DNA of 64,000 bases from Sphagnum magellanicum (GCA_021904315.1 CM038922.1:4439347-4503346); one strand, 5' to 3'; shown: positions 1 to 12,262, counted from the first letter of the stretch. Notes: generated from the letters alone by a model not told the origin. Program-made: numbers and translations.

Positions 1-3000
1 ACTGGGTAACTTGGGGGGGATCTTCTGACCATTAGAGTTGCAAGAACTCAATGTACACAAATTTGCGCATGAAGATTGCATTCTTTGGTTTGCTGCCAGC
101 TGTTGCTGATTCATCTGTGATTGTTGCAGCTCAATGGGTTGTTCTAGGAGTGACTTATTATGAAAGCCTACAGTCTGCAACAATTGCTGGTGAAAGTGCA
201 AAGGTGTTGACAATTGCTCTGAAGTGCTGAATTGTACTGTAGCTGAATCTTGCACAACTGCTGCTGCAGGCTGGGAAGAAGACCTTAAATCTGGCAACAG
301 ATTTGGTCCAAGTGATTGAGTTGTTGAATGATCAGCAGAGGCAGAAGAAAGCACACCATGAGAAGCACCTGGTACACACTGCACCGAGTTGGACGTTGTA
401 GCAGCTGATGGTGGTAACAATTGTCCAGTGAATTTCGAGACTGGGGTTTGGAAATTGAGAGATGTCACTTCAAGTGTGGGAAAGTTCAAGACTGAGCGTT
501 CGAGATCTACTCCAAAAAGTCGTGTGCCATGACCATTATTGCTGATGGTGTGGGCTTCTTTGACGCATCCATTTTGAGCATTTACAGTAGTACTAGTGCT
601 GTTGATAGAGTCAGGGGCTTGATCCCGAGCCATGGCTGAGCTCTCTGCTGCAAGTTCCCCATGATGATGGCTTCCTTGATGACCTAATCTAAGCTCAATA
701 GATGATGATCCAACATAGTCTGTTGTCCTCACACAGTTTGCGGTCAATCCTGGGGGCCATGGGTGCTCCATTGAAGCATTATAAGAGCTTGCAGTTGCTG
801 CAGCCCATGAAGACTCATGATGTGTTTGCACTGCTGCTGCTGTTGACAAATTATGACCCCGGACTGGGTCACTCATCATTTCAAGGTGTGAGTCATGAAG
901 AACTGGATGTAGTAAACTTGAGCCAGACAATCCCCGGCCTGCAGGCAATGACATTGAGTGAAACATTTGGTTATAGGTATTCCCATACTGTAACATCCTC
1001 GGGCCAGCTGGGTCTTGAAAGCAGCTGGGAGGTTGCAGGTTTGATGGCAAGCTGCTGCAGCTTGGAATTCGCAGAGACCCATTGAAGCTGAAAGGCTGCC
1101 AGATAGAGGAACTGAAAGATGCAGCAGCTGCAGATTTGGATGCAGCTGAAGCAAGGAATGGAGAGTCGTAAGAAGTCTGACCTATCCATGCACCTCGAAA
1201 GCCTGGTCCACCTCCAAGACCACCTCTATGATCAGATGCTGAAGAAGAAGATGTAATACCTCCAAGTCCAAGTCCTCCTCCTGGCATTGTAACAGTTTGC
1301 TTGCGGCGGAAATCAATGTGAAGCTCCTGGTTGGGTCCTCTCTCAAAAAACACAATGTCACCTGCATCCAGTTTTTTCTCCTTGACAAATCTGCTCCAAC
1401 CTTTGGTGAGCACATAGCTCTGGCTACTGTTCCAGTAGGAGTATCTAAACCTCCAGTGCTTGCCAGAGACATCTTCAAAGGAGAGTGTTTGGCCTGGGGA
1501 ATTGGCTGATAAGTCTAGAGGGAAGCATCTCTCTGCATGCTGCTTTGGAATCACAAGCCTGTTCAGTTTCCCAACGTCACTTGGAGTCACCGCTTTGTCA
1601 AACAGATGCTCACGTTGCTGCTGCTGCTGCATTGTTGTTGCTGCTGCATTGTTGTTGTTGTTGCTGCTGCTGCCCAGCAGCTTGCAGGCTGCTGGAATTG
1701 CTGCAGCAGCACTCAGGAGATCTGTCGACAAAGCTGATGATCCTGCAGCAGATGCAAGACGACTGACTGAAGTCTCAGGCGTCATGTTCTCATTGGAAGA
1801 AACAGGAGAGACTCCTGCAGCAGCTGGGCTTGATGATCTGCGAGCGTCAAAAGCTCCAATCTCTGGAGCAGCAGCAGATAAAGCTCCAGTTGTTGCTTCG
1901 CAGCAGGAATGCTTAATAGACTGAGTCCTGTGATCAAGCTCCTCGTCATAAGTGTGACGCCGCAGCATCTCGACGATCTGCTCCTTGGTATACTGCAGAA
2001 GAAACTCGGCTTCCAGCTCGTTGTCCTGCACGGGTCGGAAGTTGGTCATGGCGTCACGGCCACGGAACTTGATAGCAGCGCGATCGTAAGCTCGAGCCGC
2101 TTCCTCTTCCGTGTTGAAAGTCCCCAACCAAATGCGCTGATGCTTCTCGTAGATCTGCGCTCCCCATCTGCCGTTGGACTGCGGCACCACTCCACGGAAC
2201 TGTGACGACGGTAGCTTGTTGTTGTGTTCTCCTCCTCGCGGGCCGCTCCCGCGTGGTTCTTGCAGATCACCATTATAAGTATTGTCCGAGTAGTACTCTC
2301 CAGATCCAGCTGACAAGCTGCAGCAGCTCGGCCCGCCGCCGCTCGTCGTCTGCTGCTGCTCCTGGAAGCTCATTCCTCGCCTCACTAGATCCCAAGCTGC
2401 TGCTCCCGACGTCGACCATGACGGCCTCCAATGGTCTCCATCAGCTCTGCCATACTGATCTGCTGCTGCTGCTGCTGCTGCATTAGGATGGTTCAACAGT
2501 TGACGTTCTTCAACAGCTGCTGCAAGATTGCTGCACTCCTGCAATTCCTCGTGTGTCTGTTGTGTAGTACTGCATGATATACCAGCAGCAGCATGATCTA
2601 TTGGCGAGGAGGCCGGCGGAGCTACAGCGCCGGACTCAGCAGCTGCTACTGGCAACGGGCTGCCACTGCAGCTGGCGGGGGGCAAAGACGTAGTAGCTTC
2701 CTTGCCTCCAGACTCGACACGCCTGCTGTTGTTGTCAGACTCCTGCAGCAATTCCGGCTCCACGACCACCGATGTAGATGATCGGTTGAAGCTGCTGCCA
2801 TGATGATGCGAATTAGCTGCTCCAGCTGCGAAAGCTGTGGCAATCTTTTCCGTGATCCCCAACAGAGCCGTCTTCTTCTCCACCGACGACACCTCCGCCG
2901 TCGGAGGCATCCAATACCGACTCGAACCACGATGAACCTCCACATGATCGTCCAGGACTGCTGCTCCTCCTCCTCCGCTTACATTCTTCTTCACGTTATT

Positions 3001-3354
3001 ATTCTTGGAAGTTCTCGACACATCGCTAGTGTCGGAGCAGCTGCCGGGAGATGCCGCCGCCAGTACCGCCGGTACTTCCAAATTGCTCAACCGCAAGGTG
3101 ACGTCGGGACCGTTACTACCGTTTGCTGCTGCTGCTGCAATACTACACTTGTGCTTCTCCGGCCCTCCCAGCTGCTGCTGGTCCTCCTCCTCCAGCTCCT
3201 CCTCCTGATCATCATACTGCTCCTCGCGCCTAGACATCCAAGGTGGCCACCGGCCAGCTGAAGGCCACATCTTGGATCTCGTCTTCTCATCCTGCAGCAC
3301 CCGAGATATATAGATATACACAGATACAAGTGCATTCAAACCTCCGCTTGACAT
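1..3354 (-). CDS. RAV-type transcription factor (AP2 + B3), 3' end beyond the window
   Basis: Nuclear DNA-binding regulator of the plant RAV family, whose AP2 domain reads CAACA-type and whose B3 domain reads CACCTG-type half-sites (family knowledge). From ATG 3354 the frame stays open to base 1 (1118 codons, no stop, no intron needed). AP2 is at about residues 383-442 ([13 protein letters not shown], then RIWLGTF and [14 protein letters not shown]). The RAV helix [16 protein letters not shown] follows at 458-473. A short Q run (576-580) precedes B3 at about 582-687 ([51 protein letters not shown]). The long Q/S/A-rich tail carries IELRLG (886-891) and RLFGVDL (945-951), the latter the B3-family repression motif. 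Seed-plant RAV proteins are usually about 330-400 residues, so this is very long. An in-frame TGA lies at 3382-3384. The start is uncertain: the first 21 codons include a TA-rich stretch ending in CTGCAG (3297-3292), which could be an intron acceptor; Met 3270 is the next candidate. Confidence 0.93.
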   Translation of the reverse strand, partial: MSSGGLNALVSVYIYISRVLQDEKTRSKMWPSAGRWPPWMSRREEQYDDQEEELEEEDQQQLGGPEKHKCSIAAAAANGSNGPDVTLRLSNLEVPAVLAAASPGSCSDTSDVSRTSKNNNVKKNVSGGGGAAVLDDHVEVHRGSSRYWMPPTAEVSSVEKKTALLGITEKIATAFAAGAANSHHHGSSFNRSSTSVVVEPELLQESDNNSRRVESGGKEATTSLPPASCSGSPLPVAAAESGAVAPPASSPIDHAAAGISCSTTQQTHEELQECSNLAAAVEERQLLNHPNAAAAAAADQYGRADGDHWRPSWSTSGAAAWDLVRRGMSFQEQQQTTSGGGPSCCSLSAGSGEYYSDNTYNGDLQEPRGSGPRGGEHNNKLPSSQFRGVVPQSNGRWGAQIYEKHQRIWLGTFNTEEEAARAYDRAAIKFRGRDAMTNFRPVQDNELEAEFLLQYTKEQIVEMLRRHTYDEELDHRTQSIKHSCCEATTGALSAAAPEIGAFDARRSSSPAAAGVSPVSSNENMTPETSVSRLASAAGSSALSTDLLSAAAAIPAACKLLGSSSNNNNNAAATTMQQQQQREHLFDKAVTPSDVGKLNRLVIPKQHAERCFPLDLSANSPGQTLSFEDVSGKHWRFRYSYWNSSQSYVLTKGWSRFVKEKKLDAGDIVFFERGPNQELHIDFRRKQTVTMPGGGLGLGGITSSSSASDHRGGLGGGPGFRGAWIGQTSYDSPFLASAASKSAAAASFSSSIWQPFSFNGSLRIPSCSSLPSNLQPPSCFQDPAGPRMLQYGNTYNQMFHSMSLPAGRGLSGSSLLHPVLHDSHLEMMSDPVRGHNLSTAAAVQTHHESSWAAATASSYNASMEHPWPPGLTANCVRTTDYVGSSSIELRLGHQGSHHHGELAAESSAMARDQAPDSINSTSTTVNAQNGCVKEAHTISNNGHGTRLFGVDLERSVLNFPTLEVTSLNFQTPVSKFTGQLLPPSAATTSNSVQCVPGASHGVLSSASADHSTTQSLGPNLLPDLRSSSQPAAAVVQDSATVQFSTSEQLSTPLHFHQQLLQTVGFHNKSLLEQPIELQQSQMNQQQLAANQRMQSSCANLCTLSSCNSNGQKIPPKLPS

Positions 3355-5470
3355 TATGGTGGGACATATGATCAGTCTGGTTCATTCACAATGAGCAGCA
3401 CTGCTGATCTCGAGGTCCTGTTCTTCATCAACCGGCGTAGCTAGCTAAGCAAAAGAGGAAAACTTTACCTACCCCATGGATCTCGAAGACAATAAGAAGA
3501 GCTTGCTGATCTAGTAGTATTCGCAGCTGGCTGCAAGCTGCAGTCGAGTTTGACAATAATGATATTGTTACTACGCACCTTGCAGGGCAGCATGAGCGGA
3601 AGAAGTTGTATAAAAGAAGCAGCTGCAGCTGTCATGATACTGCAGCAGCTGCACCTGCAACCGTCGTCCTCCTTCAACTCCTCTAGTCTAGGATCAGCTA
3701 CAGCCACCACCATTACGCATTTGATCTCGACTGCTGCTCATCATCTTCTTCTTCTGCTGCTGCGTACGTCCTGCTGCTGCTACTGCTCCTGCAGCTCCTC
3801 CTAGTCTTACTACTACCAAGTTTCTCATCATCCTCCAGTCCAAGAAGCCCAAACACCTGGTGCACTACAACCAAAGAATACAACACGAGGAGCTTGAGAG
3901 CCTCGGAATCACGACGTTCTTTATTCTAAGTCTAACCTGTAAACCATTGCAGAATATGGCAGCAACAAAGTACTACAGAACGTGGTTCCATATGTATATG
4001 TATAAATTCCAATCTGGGATTTTGCACGTGTGTGATTCTTCTAGTTGGTGATGGGCATTCAAGGGATGATCATTCCGACGGTCGAGTCGAGTTCCGCGGT
4101 TGGGCATTATCCGGTGTAAAATTAGCTCTTAGGAGAGATTATTGATTCTGGCACCTCCAGGATTTAGGAACTTCCTTGCTTGCTTTCTTTCTTTCTTGCT
4201 AGGCGAGATTTGGTACACCTAGAATTACGATGTTGTTAGAACTATGTGCTGGTTTTGCATGCACTTTGAACGAGAATTAGTCAAGCAGGCTATGAAGCTG
4301 ATAGGGTGAAGGGCGAAATCTCGCGTGAGTGACAATTTTAAGTGTGCGGAATGTAGCTTTGTTGCAGCTTGCCGCCGCCCCTGAGGCTGCTTTTCTTGGG
4401 GGGGGGCCATAGTGTTTTTGTCTTGTGCAGTCTTGTTCTGTACAACTTACTTACAAGAATGAAGACCTCAAGGATCAAGGATCATCCACCCAATAGTAGA
4501 GCGAGAGATGTAGAAAGTGGTCATCATCATCATCAGAGAATGAATGCTTGTGACATCTGATCCAGAAGCAGGAAAGAGCGAGAAGAGGAGAAAAAGAAGA
4601 AGAAGAAGAAGAAGCGGAAAGTGATAATATCAAGAGAAATATATATGGTGGGCAAACTTGGGTGCAACTCCAGATGAGCTAGATGGGCTTCCTCTACCCT
4701 AACTGGATCAATCACAGAGAAAAAAAGATGTTCCTCCTGCTGCTGGAGCCGGTTACATCCAGCAGCAAGCTCCAAGCAAGGAGCTCGACCTCCTAGTAAG
4801 TAAGCTCCTTGCTGGAAAGCAACTAAGTCCCAGCTTGTTCAGAATTGCCCTCCTCCTGAGTCTGCCTTTGAACTGGAATAGGGTCCGAAGGTTGTGGCTA
4901 GTACCTGTTCTTTTTGTGAGATAGTACTACTCCGACCCCCTCAAGCAGCAGCTTGAGAAGCGGCGCACTAGATTACTAGCTGCAGCAGCGACTCTTGAAG
5001 CTCCCCCGGGGGCACTGCACTCCCCCCGTTATGTACACCCCCATTTAATACTGCCTGCAGATGCGTCAAGGAAACTGATCTGTTCGCGTTTGCAGGTGGT
5101 GTGAGACGCGGGAGACGTGGTGTGCAGCCTCCTCGTCTCTTCAAGCAGCTGCTGCTTCTGCAGCAGCAGCAACTGCAACTGCAACTGCAACTGCTGGAGC
5201 GTTGCTTGCTGCCACCACTCCGCTCCGCCACAACCAGGTACGTGCAGGTCCTGCTCTCTCCGACCTCGTGGGTTGCTGCAGGGGCGGATGCGGCGGCGCC
5301 GGCGCCGGCGGCTAGGGAGATCGACCACCAGGCTGAACTAGAACTTCTTGCTGCTACTGCTGCTGCTGCGACTCTGGCTGGTCGTTGGAGCATTTTGCTG
5401 AAAGAGATGATGAAGATCCTGGAAAGACAAACAACAACAACAACAATGAGTGCAATATGCAATAGTTTGA
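3355..5470 (-). promoter_or_regulatory. 5' leader / upstream region of the RAV-like gene
   Basis: This 2.1 kb directly upstream of the RAV frame keeps the same GC-richer, CAG/CTG-repeat texture as the coding region, and that texture stops near 5470 where AT-rich spacer begins. Short minus-strand open frames (3465-3713, 4968-5462 and 5029-5328) are broken by stops and show no known domain. They could be upstream ORFs, 5' exons or chance products of the trinucleotide texture. A possible intron acceptor sits at 3292-3297 on the minus strand. I could not locate a convincing TATA box or transcription start. RNA data would be needed to choose between leader, upstream exons and promoter. Confidence 0.4.
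5160..5195. repeat. CAG / CAACTG short tandem repeat
   Basis: CAG triplets pass into four tandem CAACTG hexamers. The tract lies in the proposed 5' region of the RAV-like gene. On the minus strand it encodes alternating Leu-Gln, seen in the short frame 5029-5328. Confidence 0.85.
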
Positions 5471-5482
5471 ATCCACCAAAAG

Positions 5483-5521
5483 ACTTACTTACTTACTTAC
5501 TTACATACATAGATACATACA
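5483..5521. repeat. CTTA/CATA tetranucleotide microsatellite
   Basis: Five CTTA units followed by imperfect CATA units. It marks the passage from the GC-richer RAV region to AT-rich spacer. Confidence 0.9.
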
Positions 5522-5689
5522 TGCTGTTTGAATAATGTTGCAAAAACTTTTGCAACAGATGATCATACACACTGAATCAATCAATCAATCCTTTCTTTGT
5601 CCAAACAAACAACAGTGGCTCATCATCGTGTCATGGCCCTGCCCTGTTCCCCCCCGTCCCGCCCTGCCCCCCTCATCAAAACTCTTCCA

Positions 5690-6420
5690 TTATGGCACCA
5701 CCCAAGTTCCAAACCAAGCGCGGTTACCAGTAGTTTGGCAAGTTAGAACCGCCAGTTCTGGCTCCAGTTACTACTGCAAGTCTGGTTCCAGTTAGTTAGT
5801 TAGTAATAATCTGGGTTTTTGTTCTGGTTTGCAGAACTGCCCCATTCCGGTTGAACCAGATTATTAACCCTGGTTTTCATTTAGTAATAATAATAATAAT
5901 GTGGTTCCGGTTTCAGTTCTCTCATTTTCAATTAGTAAAAACTGAAATTTTGGACTGGCAACAGAACCAGACTATTTTAAGGATTAGATCTGTAACTGGG
6001 TTGGTTCCTGTCTCTATTTTACGTGTGGAATCAGAACTGGAACACAGATTTTAGGAAAAAAACTAAAACTAAAACTAAAACTAAAACCAAAGGGCTAACT
6101 GGAAAGTTAAGTGCGGGTTCTAGTCTGGGTTACCCAAAACAGGACCAGGACTAAGTCTGATTTCCAGAACCAGACCAGAATTTGTTTTGGAAGAACCAGT
6201 TGTGGAACAGGATTCTGGGGTTTCATTTATGCGAGTTGGAACCAGAATTGGAATCATTCTAATTTATTGTTTTAGAACCCCGAAACAAGAGGTTCTTCAT
6301 AAACATAAACAAAACAAAAAACATCAGCTGAACAAACACTGGTTCAAACCTGCAACAACAACAACAACAGCAACAACAGATCAAAAAATTAATAAGAAAA
6401 TGTTCCATGAGGTTCCCAAA
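5690..6420. repeat. Cluster of aaccag/ctggtt motifs, probably a decayed hAT-type non-autonomous element
   Basis: Within about 700 bases the motif AACCAG, AGAACCAG or its complement CTGGTT(C) recurs more than fifteen times in both orientations, with poor conservation in between. Dense short motifs near the ends are typical of hAT elements, where transposase binds subterminal repeats. A similar but shorter element with CAGTGTTGG ends lies at 45470-45797. I see no clean terminal repeats here, so the element reading is inference. Confidence 0.4.
6351..6378. repeat. CAA trinucleotide microsatellite
   Basis: A run of CAA with one CAG interruption, within the aaccag motif cluster. Confidence 0.85.
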
Positions 6421-6559
6421 AACTGAAACCCCACAGTTTACAAAAGAACACCTGCTGAACATTCATTCAAAATGAAAACTACCTACCTAGTGAACATTCC
6501 TCAAATTGTGGAAGCAAATGACAAAACTACCCACCAGTGTAGTATCCATATGTATAAAT

Positions 6560-6720
6560 AGCATGCCCACCTGAGTATATAATACTGGTAGCTATGATGG
6601 ATTGGTATTGGAAAACATACCAGTTGGGTATGACCTGAGACAACAATACCAGTTGTTACGGGACCTGAGGTAATATTATAGCAGGTGTATACCTGCCATC
6701 TACCAGGCAAAAATAAAATA
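6560..6720. repeat. Second motif cluster (ataccagt/actggtat)
   Basis: Several copies of ATACCAG(T) and TGGTAT, and short inverted stretches such as caggtgtatacctg, occur within 160 bases. The pattern resembles the cluster to its left with ATACC in place of AACC. It may be a further non-autonomous hAT remnant; no terminal repeats were found. Confidence 0.3.
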
Positions 6721-6771
6721 AAATCAGCCTTGGACCTAATACCAATAAGATACAGGTATGAAAATATACCC

Positions 6772-6815
6772 CCTCCCCCCACCCCCCCCCCCCCCCCCCC
6801 CCCGCGGCCCCCCCC
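6772..6815. repeat. Poly-C tract
   Basis: A C run of more than twenty bases embedded in a C-rich stretch of about 44. Homopolymer runs of this length are prone to sequencing and assembly error, so the exact length should not be trusted. Confidence 0.9.
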
Positions 6816-7949
6816 AAAGGGTTACCCAATACTAGTTCCTTCTCATGTATGAAGAAACCAAAAGAAAAACCCATAGTGTAGCTAGGCTGGTCACCGAACA
6901 CTTAGTGTCTCGGAGGTCTGCGAATTTCTGGAGAGTGCTCCTTTGAATTTCGTGCTCAAAGAGAAGGAATGGTAGCCCTACTATTTGCGCACCCACAGAA
7001 AGTTGAATCGTTGAAAAGAGGAAGAAATGAGTCAGATGTGATCCTCCAAAGTAAGGGGGGGGAGGGGGTTAAATGGTGGAAACCAAAAACCACTGAACAC
7101 TTGGAAGACTATTATCAAACACCCAAAAAAGTCTTTAAAAGTCGCTCTATTGCCTTTTATGGTTCAAAGATTTATTTGTAGATCATAAGGTTTGTGCTCT
7201 TATAGCACTTTAAATCACTTAAATTGAACAAGAAATGAGAAAGTTATGAGCATTGAGAGTAAGAGGGGGGTAGAAGAGAGGAAAAGAGAAGAAAAGCGCA
7301 ATTTTATAACTTGGAAAAGATTAGTTCTCTTCTTGCTCTTCTATAATTTATTAATTTGCCTCTACTGTTCAAAGACGAATTGAAGAGCTCAAGTTAGCTA
7401 GCGCTCCCATAACAACAACCAACATTTTAAATCACTCAAAATGAAGAAGAGAAGAGATGAGGAAGATATGAATAAAATGCTCGGTCATAGGATAGGATAC
7501 CCTACCAGGACCAAAAAGTCTTGTATGTTCAAAAGTCGATACTAGTACAACACTGCTATACCTACTACCATGGTTGGTTATGTGGTCTCTCCCTGACAGG
7601 CAGAGGCAGTAAACAAAGAGGGAGAGAGAGCCCTCTCACAAATATAGTAGTTTCTGAGGGGGGGCAAATTGATATGTCAAAGCAAGAAACAGTAGCATTT
7701 TTAAAGTAGGTAGCATATAAGTTTGGTACTCTGACAATCCAGCAAAACAGATTCAAACACACACTATTACTAGATAGACATGTTGAAAAAACACGAAGTA
7801 GGAAGTACTTCAGGTTTCCTTTGCAGCAGTTACTACTTATTATTAGATGTATGAAAAAGGGAGAGAATTTTTTTCACTTTGCAGACAATGTTTGATTTGC
7901 ACCTATACAACAACAGCCATGGAACAGTGGCAACCAATTCCTCTCTACC

Positions 7950-8007
7950 TACATACATACATACATACATACATACATACAAACAAACAAACAACAACAA
8001 TAATAAT
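7950..8007. repeat. CATA/CAAA/CAA compound microsatellite
   Basis: About eight CATA units, then CAAA units, then CAA and TAA triplets. Overlapping open frames here encode only repeat-derived peptides. Confidence 0.9.
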
Positions 8008-8688
8008 TGCAACACAACTCCTCCTCCCCCATATCATCAACAAGCAACCCATCCAACGTTAGGTAGGCACCAAGGGAAGCCATTGGGGTTACCACATTGG
8101 GGGTTTTTATGTGACTGAGCAAGACACCCCCACCTATGCACCATCATCCATGGAAACCCATTATAATTTTAGTTGTGAATGAATCACAAAATGAGTGCTA
8201 ATGTCTACCTTGGTAACCTATCCAGTAAACCCTGTTGCTTCCCCATCACACTAGCTAGGTAAGTAGATATATAAGTGGGTAAAGTATCAAAAGGAAAGTA
8301 AAGAAGGAACAACCTAAAGTGATTACTATGTAGATAGGTCGGTAGGTAAGGTACTTGATGGCTAACCAGGTAGGTAGTAGGTGCATGTGGATGTTTTTTA
8401 GCTATGGGACAGGAATACAACCCAAAAAAAAAAGTGTGTTTGGAATCCACACACCATCCATAATCCAGTATGGTGTGCTGATGAGTGCGGGCTGGTTCAC
8501 TCTAGCTCCCCACCCCCCCCTCCCCCTGCCTTCGCATGTCACCAAGGTTCATTTGATTGATGGATGGATGGATGAATGAAATATCACAATTATGATGGGA
8601 TGCAAGCTAGAGAGAATGAATGACCCAATAAAAATGATGTTCACTCTGGCTTGGCTCACAGGTGGGTGAACAAAGTGTGTATAGCTTT

Positions 8689-8715
8689 GTGGTGGTGGTG
8701 GTGGTGGTGGTGGTG
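8689..8715. repeat. GGT trinucleotide microsatellite
   Basis: Nine consecutive GTG/GGT triplets in spacer DNA. Confidence 0.9.
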
Positions 8716-11700
8716 CTCCTCCTACCAACTGCAAAAGGTGATCACAGATAAGAATGTGTGGGTGGGGTATCCATTTCGTCGGCCAACACAAGGATGATTA
8801 CAAAAGCTGTACCTTGGCCATGGGCCTGACCCTACCTTGATGGGGGGAGTAAGTATCACTCCCATCATTCATTCATTCATTCATGCATGCGCGTACTTCC
8901 TAGTATTCTAACTAGCACCCATACACAATATGGTTGTGTTAGGTTGCCACTGATCCAACACAAAATCAGGTCAACTAGTTAGGTCATGTTAATAGTCCTG
9001 ACCCATACATACATAATTCCCCCCCCCCACCACCTTAAACTCCAATCCTTCCTTTCCTTCCTTCAGACACCCTCTTTCTCTTTCCCTGTTTTTGCAGTGA
9101 AAGTGAAATACAAAGTTGTTGTTGTTGTCTAAGGGCAACAACTCCAGCATTAGGCTAGCTATACTACTACCATAATGGCCTTGTAATACAGTTAAGTATG
9201 AAGGTAGCTAGTATTTTTTTGTGTGATGCTTTTATTTTTATTTTTAGTTTTTCCAGAGAAACTTTGACATTATCCGGATCTGGTGTGATGAAAAGCTGCT
9301 TCCTTTCCTTACACCATCAGGACAAACAAGGCTTTCCTTCTTTCCTTCCTTCCTTCTCCTGCAGACCATTGCAGAGATAGATGGCTTCCCTGCAACAGTA
9401 GAGTCAGTGTAGCAGTAGTGGTCACAACTATGTCACCCATCTGTTTTGTTTTCTCATTATTTGAAGTCTTCTGCTAAGGACTTTAGAGGAGGAGGAAGGA
9501 AACGTGAGAACCTCTTGCCCTCGTGCTGCTGCTGCTGTGGGTACTGACCAAAGTGTGTTTTAAAAAAAATAATTCCCTTGCAAACTCAAGAAGAGAAAAA
9601 TGTGAAAAATAAGTGGTTTCTGGGGGTTTTTTCTTCAATTGCCAGACTTCCCCCAAGAGAAAGTGCTATAAATTGTCAGATTTCTGTATATTCAGTTCCA
9701 ATAGGTAGCCAAAATATTATTAGAAGGGTGCTTAATTTTTTTAATTTATTTATAATAAATATTTCATATCTCCATTTTAGCCAATTTCCATTGCTAATGG
9801 TAGGTACATCAGGGCTAGTTTACCTAGGGGAGTAGCTTTAAGTTCCATCAACGATTGTGCCCTTTTGGATGACAAGTCCATGCCACAACCAGTGATTTTT
9901 TTAGTGGTGAATTTTCGTCATTTTGTGAAATATATTTTGAAAAAACTATATATATTCTGTCACAAATTCCCTTAATTTTATTTTTTGGGGGACCAAAATC
10001 ATCACAATTGCCTACATTATGAAAGGGTGCTTAAGATTTTCTACTTTCATATTTCGAAGATCGCCAAAATTGACTAGACATACTTATGGTTGATCGCCAC
10101 TTAAGCAACATCACAAAATTGAGAGAAAAAATAATTGCCACACCCCTTTTATACTTGTCTTTCTGTATCATCACCTTTCAATTGTAGCATATGGAAATTG
10201 AATGTTTTTTTTGTTCTTCCGAGCATTCCAAGCTGCACCAACACATATTTAAAATTCAATTTAGCTCACATCACACTGAGTAAAAGGCTAATTTTCTAAA
10301 AATCTTTTCTTTGATATATTGATATCATTTCATGAGTTTCTTGGTGTAATCAATATACAATTTCTTCTAATATTTTCAATAAGTGAAGATTAAAAAATTT
10401 CATGTTATAAAATGAATTTATGGGAGTGAAAACGATTTCATGGAAAATCTATGTGATAAGGAATTTTGTTTTGATATTGTAAAGATTCATTCAAACAAAT
10501 CAAAATATATTATTATTCTGACCTTATGTCACCTTGATCGTCACCACCACTAGTACAAACCAATGCAGAGCCCAAGTTTGGTTAAATTTTTGTCAGCATG
10601 ATCACCAATTGAGCTACATCAGAAAATTTGAAGGGGAAAAATAAAATAAAATAGACAACCAAAAAAAAAAAAACCCCTGAAAATGGCTTCTTTTGGACCT
10701 GGGTTCTGGGCATCTTTACAGCACTACTTACCTTTTTAAAACCCATACTCTCTAACTACCTTTTTTTTCTTTTTTTTTAATTCTTTCTTTTTTTAATTAA
10801 TTAATTAATTTTGGTGCATAATTGTGGCAATCTGATGAGTTCAGAATATTGAATCTTTTCTATCCATCCCAGTTTAGTTACAAAGCATGTGTTTTCAGTC
10901 CAGGTTGTTTGTCCTTTCAGTTTCACAATCTTGAAGAAATAAAAACCCTTTCAAGCAGCCTTTTACCCAGACTATATAGATACTGACTTGATCACCACCT
11001 TGATAAGCTAGTGCACCAGTTGGCAACACCGAATGAATCCAAACTGAACAAACATTAGGTTTTGGGATGTTTGGCAATTTTACCACAAATTGGAGTCCTC
11101 ATACCTTACCCTAAGGTCAGTTTCATCATTAAATAATCCTTCAAAATAGTGAAATGAAATTTTGTGAAAATATGAGGAAGTTGAAATGTTGAAAATCATC
11201 ATAGTTATCATAGGCTACATTCTGAATAATTTCACTCCTCATATCAGAATATTATAATATATGATGGGAAAATATATAATAATTTCAAATTTGAAAACCA
11301 AATTCATTTTTTGAAAAAAAAAAAAGAAAAAAATTATTCGTTTTGTCAATGATGTGTGTGGAAACTAACCCTAGGCTACGGTGGTGGTAACCACAATCTT
11401 TACCCACATTTTGCAAGATCTTATGGGCATATCTAATTTTTGTCGTCATGTACTGCAACCGTCCACACCGCCCAAGAACACGAGTGCACCCACCACAATC
11501 ATATTCCACCTAATCTAGTTAATAAATGAAACAAGTGCACATGAACGAGGTCTGGCCACACATATGCATGGTCTGCATGGGTAGCCTTGGAATTTGTCAT
11601 CTTATCAAACTAGAGGGGCGTACTTGGGGTAATTTACTGGGAATGGCCCCGTCCCTCCCTGCCCCCATTCCTCGAGTGGCAGTACTACTAAGCAGCAGCA

Positions 11701-12262
11701 GCAGCAGAAGACAACCCACTTTTTGGCTAGCAACTTGAATGATGCTTGGGGGGGGGGGGAAAGAAAAAGAGGCCAATTGGAGTTGAATTTGTCTGCATGG
11801 AAATGCAGAACTAGTAGACAAAGTGCAGGCAGACACTTGCACACTCAAGGAGTCGTCAGCAATAGCTGAGAGATGTGTCACCAAGCCCGCAAAACAGGAT
11901 GAGCAGCAGCAGCAGCAGCAAACAAATTAACACTGAATTGGGGAGAATCGATCTGACCCACTGTTGTTGTTGTTGATATTCAAACTACTACTGGGGGGAC
12001 TAGTAGTGTGTCTCTGTGGCCTCATGCTGCTGCTCAGAGTCTCCAGGGTATGTCCATAGCGAACCTTACAAGTGGAAAGAGAGTAGTCACAGCTCCTCTA
12101 TTCATGGACCCCTCCCACTCTCCCTTCCCCCTTTTCCTTCCCTTCACCCACACTAGTCAAGTTGATGATAAAGTACTTCAGAATGGGCCCTCAATCGTCA
12201 ATTCTGCCGGAAAAGCCTTCACCCGCTGAACCTGGTAGAGTGAGAGCCAAGTAAGAAGGCGA

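Larger units (their letters stand above)
6820..12260. other. Spacer without recognisable genes
   Basis: No coding region with a known domain is visible on either strand. The stretch is AT-rich with many short microsatellites and homopolymers, listed separately where notable. The segment 11500-12560 is clearly richer in G and C, but its open frames are short and overlap on both strands without recognisable motifs. Confidence 0.6.

Noticed and set aside
702-3261. Many open frames on the plus strand and in other minus-strand frames opposite the RAV gene, some with Leu- or Ser-rich runs
   Set aside because: They are mirror products of CAG/CTG repeats in the RAV coding strand. None has a known domain, while the minus frame has intact AP2 and B3.
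4968-5462. A 164-codon minus-strand frame with Cys/Ser runs, considered as a separate gene
   Set aside because: Its composition comes from the CAG/CAACTG repeats, and other minus-strand frames over the same bases are equally open. Kept only as part of the RAV 5' region.
7947-8115. Short repeats considered as a CRISPR-like array
   Set aside because: They are contiguous tetranucleotide microsatellites without unique spacers, in a eukaryotic genome.
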